Assembly (NCBI GenBank): GCA_937895345.1
Contig: CALAWP010000059.1
Span: 1-64,000, forward strand
DNA from: an uncultured Paenibacillus sp.
GTDB lineage: Bacteria; Bacillota; Bacilli; Paenibacillales; Paenibacillaceae
Direction of reading: 5' to 3'
Length of the DNA stretch: 64,000 bases
Shown here piece after piece: positions 1 to 7,802 of the stretch. The notes beneath the pieces were generated by a model, which was not told the origin of the DNA, did not search any database, and saw only the letters and a program-made list of their open reading frames with translations. Position 1 is the stretch's first letter, and the number at the start of each line of letters is the position of its first letter. The position numbers were made by a program, and so were the translations under genes.

Positions 1-572
1 GCGCGGCGGGAGAGACGCCGGTCCTCGGCGTCTCGCTGCGCCGCTGGCGCGAGGACGGCGCCGACATGGCGCGCGCCGTCGAGGCGCTGGCCGCGCTGTC
101 GAAGCGCAGGCCGGTGCGGCTGCGCTTCCTGCCGTTCCACACCCCTTCCGACCGGATCGTGTCGGAAGAGGTGATGGAACGGCTGAGCGGCCGGCTCGGC
201 GAGGGAAGCTCCGCCGAGCTGGCCGAGCCCGGCGACGATCCGCAGCAAATGCTGCTGGCCGTCAGCCGGTGCGACGCTTTGTTCGGCATGCGCCTCCACG
301 CGCTGATCTACGCCGCCAATGTCCGGGTTCCGATGCTCGGCTTGTCTTACGACCCGAAGATCGATTCATTCCTTCAGCGGCTCGGCTTGACGGCCGTCGG
401 CTCGACGGAGCGGCTGGATGCGGAAGCGTTCGCCGCCGAGGCTTCGGCGCTGCTGGACGATCCCGACGGCTGGCGGGCGGCGCACGGCGCCGCGATCGAC
501 GCCTTGAAGCGGCAATCGAGACAGCCGGCGCAACAAATTTTACAAATCCTGCGTCATAATAGATCGAGGTGA
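1..572 (+). CDS. csaB: CsaB-type polysaccharide pyruvyl transferase, C-terminal part
   Basis: The reading frame is open from base 3 with no start inside the window, so this is the C-terminal ~190 residues of a longer protein that begins upstream. It matches the PF04230 pyruvyltransferase family: the GVSLRRW strand, the DDPQQMLLAVSRCDALFGMRLHALIYAA stretch (read here only in part, around positions 235-315) and LGLSYDPKI are typical of CsaB. CsaB adds a ketal pyruvate to the secondary cell wall polymer, which is the ligand for SLH domains. That fits the three SLH proteins encoded between 3 and 20 kb. The stop lies 7 bases before the next start, and the GAGGTGAT ribosome-binding site of the next gene overlaps the end of this one, so the two are probably co-transcribed. 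Confidence 0.85.
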   Translation, partial: AAGETPVLGVSLRRWREDGADMARAVEALAALSKRRPVRLRFLPFHTPSDRIVSEEVMERLSGRLGEGSSAELAEPGDDPQQMLLAVSRCDALFGMRLHALIYAANVRVPMLGLSYDPKIDSFLQRLGLTAVGSTERLDAEAFAAEASALLDDPDGWRAAHGAAIDALKRQSRQPAQQILQILRHNRSR

Positions 573-579
573 TGTCCTC

Positions 580-1332
580 ATGTCGAACGGGGTTCCGACC
601 GTGCCGATATTCGGCATACCGTTCTCCAAGATGAGCATGGACGAGACCGTGCAATATTTGACCAAAGCGATTGAAGAAGGAAGGCAGACGCATGTCGTGA
701 CGGCCAATCCGATTATGGTGATGGCGGCGCTGGAAGATCCCGGCTTCAAGGACGTGCTGCTGCAGGCCGATCTGATCGTGCCGGACGGCGCAGGCGTCGT
801 CTGGGCGGCGCGGTACGGCGGAGAACCCGTCGCGGAGCGCGTGACGGGCTTCGACCTGATGCATCGGCTGATGGAACAAGGCGAGAAGCGCAAATGGACC
901 GCTTATTTGCTGGGCACGACCCAGGAAATTATCGAAGCCGCCGCGGAAAAGCTGCAGCTCCAATATCCGCAAGTGCGGATCGTCGGGGTGCGCAACGGCT
1001 TTTTCGGACCCGACGAGGAGGCGGCGGTGGTAGAGGACATTCGCAAGCATCGCCCCCATCTGCTGTTCGTCGCGCGGGGCATGGCCTTCGAGGGCTGGAA
1101 TGCCAAATATAAGAAGGAGCTCGGCGCTTCCTTTATTATGGGCGTCGGCGGCAGCTTCGACGTCGTGTCGGGCAAGCTGAAGCGGGCTCCCGTATTGTTC
1201 CAGAAGCTCAGGCTCGAGTGGCTCTACCGGCTGCTGCAGGAGCCTTCGCGCGCTTCCCGGATGCTTGCGCTGCCGAAATTCGTCGTGAAAGTGATGCGCA
1301 ACAAAGAAAACGTGACAAAAGCTCGACCTTAA
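580..1332 (+). CDS. tagA: WecG/TagA/CpsF family glycosyltransferase
   Basis: 250 residues, the usual size for PF03808. Family members such as TagA transfer N-acetylmannosamine to undecaprenyl-PP-GlcNAc, the second step of linkage-unit synthesis for wall teichoic acid and related polymers, at the inner face of the membrane. Visible family motifs are TANPIMVM near residue 40, the PDGAGVVWAAR segment near 67 with the conserved Asp, and VGGSFDVVSGKLKRAP near 185, followed by the basic membrane-contacting C-terminus. The ATG at 580 has GAGGTGAT at 566-573. With csaB upstream and tagO downstream it forms a polymer-synthesis group. The exact sugar and polymer cannot be told from sequence alone. Confidence 0.88.
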   Translation: MSNGVPTVPIFGIPFSKMSMDETVQYLTKAIEEGRQTHVVTANPIMVMAALEDPGFKDVLLQADLIVPDGAGVVWAARYGGEPVAERVTGFDLMHRLMEQGEKRKWTAYLLGTTQEIIEAAAEKLQLQYPQVRIVGVRNGFFGPDEEAAVVEDIRKHRPHLLFVARGMAFEGWNAKYKKELGASFIMGVGGSFDVVSGKLKRAPVLFQKLRLEWLYRLLQEPSRASRMLALPKFVVKVMRNKENVTKARP

Positions 1333-1377
1333 CCGTAAAAACCCCGCAAATTTCATGAAAATCGAATGAAAACGGAG

Positions 1378-1407
1378 TTGGAATTTATTTTTTTGGCAGA
1401 GTATAAT
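1378..1407 (+). promoter_or_regulatory. SigA-type promoter for tagO
   Basis: TTGGAA at 1378-1383, an 18-base spacer and TATAAT at 1402-1407. It lies in the 235-base gap after the glycosyltransferase gene and leaves a leader of about 150 bases before tagO. Confidence 0.6.
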
Positions 1408-1567
1408 TCACTTCGGTAGCAAGCGATGCGGCCGCAACCATTCATGAAGTGGCATAAGAGGGCGTTTCGCGGCGAAATATAAACAGGAAGGCAACGCAAT
1501 CGCAACGGATCGGTTCGACGATTCGCACGCCGCCTTGTTTGTATTCGAGAAAAGGAGAGTTGTTCAC

Positions 1568-2716
1568 ATGCCAACCGGCTTGCTGTATATGTTAGGTTTT
1601 GCCATCGCACTTATACTGGCTTTATTGATGACTCCGCTCGTTAAACGTCTGGCCTTCCGCATCGGCGCCATCGACAAACCGAACGCAAGGAAGGTACATA
1701 CGAAGATTATGCCCCGCCTTGGCGGCCTGGCGATCTATGTAGCCTTTGTCGGCGCGTTTCTGTTGTTGTCTCCGTTCATCCCGGAAGGGCTGCTTCGGCC
1801 GCGCGACGTCAATCTTATCAACGCGCTGCTGTCCGGAGGCACGATCATCATTATTCTCGGCGCGCTCGACGACCGGTTCGAGCTGTCGGCCAAGGTGAAG
1901 CTGCTCGGCCAAATTGCCGCCGCCTGTGTCGTCGTCTTCGGCTTCAACGTGCACATCGACCTGGTCAATGTGCCGTTCGGCGAGTCGATGCAGCCGATCG
2001 CGGAGTGGATCGGCATTCCGCTCACGATATTCTGGATAGTCGGCGTAACGAACGCCATTAATTTGATAGACGGCCTTGACGGCCTCGCCGCCGGCGTATC
2101 CGGCATCGCCATCGCCACGATTGCGGTCATGGCGTCGCTGATGGGCTTCCAGCCCGTCATTCTGCTCAGCACGCTGCTGCTGGGCGGCATTATCGGCTTT
2201 CTGGTCTTCAACTTCCACCCGGCCAAGATCTTTATGGGCGATTCGGGCTCGCTCTTCCTGGGCTTCAGCCTGGCGACGCTGTCGATGCTCGGCTTCAAGC
2301 AGGTGACGATCGTCTCGTTCGTGACGCCGCTTCTCATTATCGGCCTGCCGCTGTCGGACACGTTCTTCGCGATTGTGCGCCGCCTGGTGAACAAACGCCC
2401 GATCTTCGCACCGGACCGCGGCCATCTGCATCACCGTCTGCGCGACCTGGGCTTCAGCCATCGCCGCACGGTGTTGATCATCTGGGGCGTCGCCGCCGTC
2501 TTCGGCGTGCTCGCCATCATTCAGGCCGCCGTCGTGCAGTCCAGCGCGGCCAACTGGATCACGTTCGCCGTCATCTGCCTGCTCATGTTCTTCCTGCAGA
2601 TCGGCGCCGAAGTAACCGGCATCGTCGACAAGACGCGCCGGCCGGTTCTTAATTTCCTCGCCCGCATCGGCCTGCTTCGCTTGTCCAAGGTGGGGACGCA
2701 GCAGCGGGGGGAATAA
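1568..2716 (+). CDS. tagO: Undecaprenyl-phosphate GlcNAc-1-phosphate transferase (TagO/WecA, MraY family)
   Basis: 382 residues from the ATG at 1568, chosen because AAAGGAGAG (1551-1559) sits 8 bases upstream; an in-frame TTG at 1535 lacks such a site. The enzyme moves GlcNAc-1-phosphate onto undecaprenyl phosphate, the first step of teichoic-acid-like polymer synthesis, in the cytoplasmic membrane. About ten hydrophobic segments are evident. Family motifs are LDDRFELSAKVKLLGQ (the DD pair), NAINLIDGLDGLAAG near residue 161, FMGDSGSLFLGF near 221 and PDRGHLHHRL near 283. It should supply the lipid-linked substrate for the TagA-like enzyme encoded upstream. Confidence 0.93.
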   Translation: MPTGLLYMLGFAIALILALLMTPLVKRLAFRIGAIDKPNARKVHTKIMPRLGGLAIYVAFVGAFLLLSPFIPEGLLRPRDVNLINALLSGGTIIIILGALDDRFELSAKVKLLGQIAAACVVVFGFNVHIDLVNVPFGESMQPIAEWIGIPLTIFWIVGVTNAINLIDGLDGLAAGVSGIAIATIAVMASLMGFQPVILLSTLLLGGIIGFLVFNFHPAKIFMGDSGSLFLGFSLATLSMLGFKQVTIVSFVTPLLIIGLPLSDTFFAIVRRLVNKRPIFAPDRGHLHHRLRDLGFSHRRTVLIIWGVAAVFGVLAIIQAAVVQSSAANWITFAVICLLMFFLQIGAEVTGIVDKTRRPVLNFLARIGLLRLSKVGTQQRGE

Positions 2717-2776
2717 GTGTCGAGGTCGGAATTCAACGATCTATATTAACGGCTATTTATTCATCTGTTCTTTCGA

Positions 2777-2809
2777 GCCTTGCGCCCTTTTGCGGCGCAA
2801 GGCTTTTTT
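2777..2809 (+). terminator. Rho-independent terminator after tagO
   Basis: A perfect 10-bp stem (GCCTTGCGCC 2777-2786 with GGCGCAAGGC 2794-2803), a 7-base loop and six T residues. Confidence 0.9.
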
Positions 2810-3085
2810 GCCTTTAACATTTCCATAGAGAGACTTTAGTCCCTAAACAACGGGGGGGCTCTAACCGATAAAAAAAGTACAGAACTTTTCTAAAGCAAGC
2901 GCGTCTAAATCACTAGAGAGAAAATCTGACTAATGAGGAAAAGGGAGGAACGTTTATAAGCACGACTTCACTTAAAGGACAGGCTTTCCTGTGACGTCTG
3001 GCCTATCCGACTCCCGTTTGTCTTTGTCACCGCGATTTGTTCATTGAAGCTTAAGAACCAGATTTACATAAAGGAGGACATCGCT
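2810..3085 (+). other. Leader region before the first SLH gene, no gene seen
   Basis: About 275 bases after the tagO terminator. It holds a run of seven G at about 2852-2858, a purine-rich patch (AAAAGGGAGGAA near 2938-2950) that resembles a ribosome-binding site but has no usable start after it, and the real ribosome-binding site AAAGGAGGA at 3070-3078. No convincing -35/-10 pair, riboswitch core or sizeable ORF was recognised. Confidence 0.4.
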
Positions 3086-6000
3086 TTGAAAAGATTTTTA
3101 TCCATTTTTCTTACTATTGCGCTCATCGTGACGTTGGCGCCGCAGGCATTTATCGCACCTACGGCGAATGCGGCCGGCATCTTCTTTTTGTTTCCGAATG
3201 AGTCGGACAACCCTTCGTCGCCCCGCATCGTATCCTCGTCCAACGTAACGTTGGAGGGTACGCTGAACAACGTCATCGGAAGCACAGTCAGCTACAAGGT
3301 GGAGCAGCTGGCCGGAGGCGCAGTTGTCAACAGGACGGAAGAAATTACGACGGGCATACACGCTCCCGCCTCGGACAACCGGATCACCGTCAACAATGTG
3401 CCGCTGTTTTCCGGTCTTAACCGGATTACGTTCAGCGGCGTATCCTCGGCAGCGACGGTGAGCGAATCCATCTATATCGAATACCGCAACAGCCCGATGC
3501 TGTACGACTTGGCGGTCAACTTCGAAAACAATCAATACGTTCTTCCGGAGACGGACACGCTGATGCTGCATACGTCTTCCCCTGTTCCGGTAGAAACGGG
3601 CAATATCGTCATTACGGGCAAAGCGCCGAACGCACAGCGCGTGACGGTTGTCCTGAACGGACAAAGCTATGAGTTTACGGTACAAAATATTAACGGAGAA
3701 TTCCGGTTCTCGACGTCGTCCCTCACCATTCGTCAAGGCATTAACAACATTGTCTTGAAAGTGCAAAACAACGGACAAACAATCGAAACGACCCGCCAGG
3801 TCGCCTTCTATAACGGCCGGGTTACCATTTACGATTTGAAGCTGCAGGAGACCGGCAATGGACCTACGCACATTCTGGACCCAATGGCGAACTTGTCCGT
3901 GACCAGCAATACGACGCCGCTGATTCACGGTAAAGTCATCTTGCCGTTGCCGCTTAAAGATCTCGGCAGCAATCCCGATTCTCCGAACGCCAATCCGGGG
4001 GACATTCCGGTGGCCGATATTGAAACCGAAATCGAAAACATGCTGTTTATGAATCTGAAGCAAGGCGCGGGCGCCACAACCCGTTATAATGTCACTTCCG
4101 TAACGGTGGACCCGAGTCCGGTTCTGGATTCGACCAAATTTATTACGGCAAGCTTTACGTTCACGCTGCCGACATTGACCTTCGATACGCAAAATCAGAT
4201 TAGCTTTCTTGTGCCAAATGGACTGCAATATTATGAATCTAACTGGAATTATTTTACCCTTCGCGATAGCACCAAAGCATACATCTATGATATTAACTAC
4301 TTGTCCGGTTATAACGAAAACGTAACGGACAGTCAGCTGCTCAATTTGCAAGGCACGGATATTCCGTCCGGCGGCGCCGACGTCTATTCCATGCCGATGG
4401 CGGTAGAAGTGCTTATCGGCAATCACAATTCGCTCGGCAGTCTGGTCGATTTAATCGATATTGCGCCTAAGTCGCCAACGACCGGAACGGTAGACTGGGA
4501 GCAGCGGACGCCTACGGAAGTCGTTTACCGAACGGTAAACGGCCAACAAGTGCCGTTTCTTCGTATGTTTGTCGTCTTGTCCAAGCTGCCTTCGTCCGGT
4601 ACGAACCATCTGTCGTTCTCGCTGGACAATGCCAGCGCCGCAAGCGGCACGACCGATGTGACGTTCAAGCTGCTGTACGGTCCGTTCGTCAAATTCGATA
4701 CATTGGTTGAAAACATGGCCGTCGAATACGATGATCGGTCCGACAATGCAAACACGATGCTCGCGAAGCTGGGCGGACTGAAGGGACAGCTGCTGAACAT
4801 TCCTAACGTTGACGAAATAATTTACAAGCAGGATGTAGACAGCGCATCGGGCACGCCGCCCAAACAAACGGTTTTCCTGTACTTGAACAATGTTGAAATT
4901 CCGCTTGCGCAAGACGGGACCAAAACAAGATTTGTGCCGGTTGATCATGTGTCGGGCGGCGTAACGACGCCTGCAAGCCAGTACATTTTTAATTTGATGC
5001 TTAAAGCAGGGGACAACACGCTGAAGTTTGTGTTCCGTTCGGATACCAGCAGTTATGAGAATACGTTCCGTTTCACCGTTATGCCGAAAAACTTGCCGGT
5101 TATTCCGGCTCCGAACACGCTGGGTGTATTCCCTTACAGCGCGAGCTCCGATGCGCCTAGGCCGAACGATCCCAATTTCGTATACCAGAACGGTATATAT
5201 ACAACTAAAGAAGCGCAGTTGAAAGCTTACGGCACCTTTGATTTTATCGATCTCGGAGCCGATGCGGGCAGCATTATTTCACAGTTGAATTCTTTGAACG
5301 GCACGGCGGACGATCGGAAAAAATATAAAGTAAGAATCTCTTCGCCGAATTGGAAAGTACCGGTGGAATGGGATCTCAGCAAGCTCTTCACGCTCTCGAC
5401 GAACGGGGTGCCGGATTTGTCCACCACGTTCAACGACACGCCGGAAGGCCGGGAAGGGCTGAACACGTCGGAGCGCATCGTCGATTTCTATTATGAAACG
5501 ACGGATCAAACCTTCTACTTTATTATTAGCGGGCAGCAAATGCCGTTGGACGGAAGTCCTCAAGTATACACGATTACGGTATTCAATGACGGCGACAACG
5601 GTCCGCGGGCGTCGTTCCGTCTGGAAGTGAAGGCGATCTCGATTCCGTATACGATCTATTCTCCGCTACCGGAAGAGAGAACGCTGAATCAAAACTATGT
5701 GGAAGTCATTATCTCTTCTCCTGGCGCCGATTCGATGACGATTGGCAAGGAGACGGCGAAGAAGGTCACTTACATCGATTACAACGGCACGAACGGGCCT
5801 ATACAAGTAGAGGCGTTCCGCGCCGTGGTGAAGAATCTGGGAGCGAACAAAGTGACCAGTATTCCGATCACGATCGTTCGCGGCCAGGAATCGATCAAGG
5901 AGACGCTGTCGGTCAACTACCGGCCGGCGAACATCCCGGGAGCGCAATTTATGCAGACGATGAGCGCGAAGCACAAAGCGTTCAACAACGCCGTCGAGCT

Positions 6001-7234
6001 GTCGTTCCCTAGAAATACGCAGCTCATTCGTCCGACTTACAACTTGCCGGAAAACTTGCAAGGTCAGGTGTACAACGGTCACGACATCCTGTTCGCCATT
6101 GCCAACGCCGAGGACGGCATCGTGAACCGGCACGACTTCAAGGGGCAGCCGGCCAACTATACGGCGGAGAATAAGCAGGCAGGAGAATTTTACATTAAAT
6201 ATTTGTTCCAGGATCAGGCCAGACAGTTTATTCAGGTCAGCCCGATGTTCTGGATCGACGCCGGCTTGGCCGACGACCCGTCGACGGACACCGAATTCGA
6301 CTCGGTGCCGATCGGGCTCGATCCGTTCCCGTTCCCGAACATCGAAGGCAATACGACGCTTCGTTTCAACGAGCGCGAAAGCAAGATCGGATTGCAGCTG
6401 GTGCCATCCAACGCGGGATCCTTGACGCTGGCCTACGACCCGAATATGGCCCAGAGCGCGGGAACGACCGTGACGGTGTTCCGTTACGATCCGTTTACCG
6501 CCAGATGGGAGAACATCGGCGGCGTCGTCGACGAGAAGAAACGGACGATTACGGTGCCGTTCACGAAATTCGGTTACTACGTGGCGGTCAAATTGACGCG
6601 CGGCTTCAACGACATGGTCGATCATCCTTACGCGAAGGAAGCGATGGAAGCCGTCTATGCGAAAGGCGTCATGAACGCTGTAGACAACAGCGGCCGTTTC
6701 GGTACGGATGAATATATAACCCGCGGAGAATTCGCCCGCATGATCGTACGCGCGCTGGATTGGGATTTGAATTACAGCGGCCAACTGTTCTTCTCCTACT
6801 ATCCGCAGACGATCACGAACGCCAATCAGCCGACGTCGCTGTACGATTACCGTTATATCGAGACGGCGGCGCGCAGAGGCATCGTCGAAGGCACGCGTCC
6901 GGGCTTCTTCGAGGAGGATGGACATCTGACCCGCGAACAAGCGGCGACCATTTTGTCGAGAGCTTTGGGCATGAAGACAGAGTCCAACTCGGCAAAGGCA
7001 AAAGCCAATCTGGACAAAATCTTTAAAGATTCCGGACAAGTCAGCTTCTATGCGGTTCCCCATATTCTGGCGATCCAGAAAAAAGGTTTCGTGCAAGGCA
7101 TGCTGATCAATCCGAACAATCCGAAGGAAGGCTCCGTATTCGCGCCGAAATCGAGGCTGCTGCGCGCGGACGCCGCGATCATCATTGCGAATGTGATGAA
7201 CGATTTGAAGAAGCTTCCGAAGATTTATAACTAA
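3086..7234 (+). CDS. Large secreted S-layer-homology (SLH) protein
   Basis: 1382 residues from the TTG at 3086, which is 7 bases after AAAGGAGGA; the in-frame ATG at 3044 has no such site and would add 14 residues before the signal peptide. The signal peptide runs KRFLSIFLTIALIVTL to about residue 28 (ANA-AG). The middle is Thr/Asn/Val-rich and beta-strand-like, with several Ig-like modules and no catalytic motif I recognise. Three SLH repeats end the protein (about 1174-1225, 1240-1300 and 1308-1375), with ITRGE, LTREQ and LLRAD at their conserved positions. SLH domains bind pyruvylated wall polymer, which fits csaB nearby. Probably a wall-associated surface protein; the function of the large middle part is unknown. 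Confidence 0.85.
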   Translation: MKRFLSIFLTIALIVTLAPQAFIAPTANAAGIFFLFPNESDNPSSPRIVSSSNVTLEGTLNNVIGSTVSYKVEQLAGGAVVNRTEEITTGIHAPASDNRITVNNVPLFSGLNRITFSGVSSAATVSESIYIEYRNSPMLYDLAVNFENNQYVLPETDTLMLHTSSPVPVETGNIVITGKAPNAQRVTVVLNGQSYEFTVQNINGEFRFSTSSLTIRQGINNIVLKVQNNGQTIETTRQVAFYNGRVTIYDLKLQETGNGPTHILDPMANLSVTSNTTPLIHGKVILPLPLKDLGSNPDSPNANPGDIPVADIETEIENMLFMNLKQGAGATTRYNVTSVTVDPSPVLDSTKFITASFTFTLPTLTFDTQNQISFLVPNGLQYYESNWNYFTLRDSTKAYIYDINYLSGYNENVTDSQLLNLQGTDIPSGGADVYSMPMAVEVLIGNHNSLGSLVDLIDIAPKSPTTGTVDWEQRTPTEVVYRTVNGQQVPFLRMFVVLSKLPSSGTNHLSFSLDNASAASGTTDVTFKLLYGPFVKFDTLVENMAVEYDDRSDNANTMLAKLGGLKGQLLNIPNVDEIIYKQDVDSASGTPPKQTVFLYLNNVEIPLAQDGTKTRFVPVDHVSGGVTTPASQYIFNLMLKAGDNTLKFVFRSDTSSYENTFRFTVMPKNLPVIPAPNTLGVFPYSASSDAPRPNDPNFVYQNGIYTTKEAQLKAYGTFDFIDLGADAGSIISQLNSLNGTADDRKKYKVRISSPNWKVPVEWDLSKLFTLSTNGVPDLSTTFNDTPEGREGLNTSERIVDFYYETTDQTFYFIISGQQMPLDGSPQVYTITVFNDGDNGPRASFRLEVKAISIPYTIYSPLPEERTLNQNYVEVIISSPGADSMTIGKETAKKVTYIDYNGTNGPIQVEAFRAVVKNLGANKVTSIPITIVRGQESIKETLSVNYRPANIPGAQFMQTMSAKHKAFNNAVELSFPRNTQLIRPTYNLPENLQGQVYNGHDILFAIANAEDGIVNRHDFKGQPANYTAENKQAGEFYIKYLFQDQARQFIQVSPMFWIDAGLADDPSTDTEFDSVPIGLDPFPFPNIEGNTTLRFNERESKIGLQLVPSNAGSLTLAYDPNMAQSAGTTVTVFRYDPFTARWENIGGVVDEKKRTITVPFTKFGYYVAVKLTRGFNDMVDHPYAKEAMEAVYAKGVMNAVDNSGRFGTDEYITRGEFARMIVRALDWDLNYSGQLFFSYYPQTITNANQPTSLYDYRYIETAARRGIVEGTRPGFFEEDGHLTREQAATILSRALGMKTESNSAKAKANLDKIFKDSGQVSFYAVPHILAIQKKGFVQGMLINPNNPKEGSVFAPKSRLLRADAAIIIANVMNDLKKLPKIYN

Positions 7235-7245
7235 ACGCAAGTGCG

Positions 7246-7267
7246 GGGCCGGCGCCAATGCCGGCCC
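7246..7267 (+). terminator. GC-rich hairpin after the SLH gene, possible terminator
   Basis: An 8-bp perfect stem GGGCCGGC/GCCGGCCC with a 6-base loop, 11 bases after the stop codon. It lacks a real T run (TTGATTC follows), so termination is uncertain. Confidence 0.45.
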
Positions 7268-7555
7268 TTGATTCAAATATAAGAAAGCACCAAGTGAAAC
7301 ATTATCCATGGAAAAACTTTTGCATCGACGGAGCCGATTCAAACAAGCTATACTAGCATCGTGCCCGTAATCCGCAAGTTCAAAGAATAGACAAGCTTCG
7401 AAAAAATGTTTGATTTTTTTCGAGCCGCGGCGCAACTTTTCGCCGAACCGAACGTTTAAGTACATGAGGTTCGCACAATGGGGCATCAACCGGTACATAA
7501 TCAGCGTACGAAGCACTATATCCGGCATCAAATGGAATGAATTCTCAACTTCCTC

Positions 7556-7584
7556 TTTACGGTACGGATAGCCCATTGTATAAT
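7556..7584 (+). promoter_or_regulatory. Upstream SigA-type promoter of the main S-layer gene
   Basis: TTTACG (7556-7561), a 17-base spacer and a consensus TATAAT (7579-7584), about 215 bases before the preferred start codon of the S-layer gene. Confidence 0.65.
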
Positions 7585-7802
7585 GTTATAGTGATGCAGC
7601 TAGTCTCGCATCTATTCTTTCATGGTTTACAAGTTTCTACGACATGATTTTATAGGGTTGACCATGTACGTAGACATCATTTATACAAATTACTGCTCTA
7701 CTCTGGGAAGGGGGTGAATCGGCTATGAGGGAAACGAGCAATTCATTATCCAAACAAAACTCTCAACAACCGAAGCAATTTAGAGGAGGAGAAAAAAAGG
7801 TT
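7585..7802 (+). other. Long S-layer mRNA leader with an in-frame upstream start
   Basis: Leader of the 7803 gene, within a 567-base gap (7235-7802). An ATG at 7725, preceded by AAGGGGGTG, is in frame with the S-layer gene and would add 26 polar residues in front of the signal peptide. A second start at 7803 follows AGAGGAGGA. Bases 7268-7555 contain nothing else I can name. Confidence 0.5.
7658..7687 (+). promoter_or_regulatory. Second possible promoter of the main S-layer gene
   Basis: TTGACC at 7658-7663, followed after 17 or 18 bases by TTATAC/TATACA at 7681-7687. The -35 is good and the -10 weaker. Together with the promoter at 7556 this suggests tandem promoters. Confidence 0.45.
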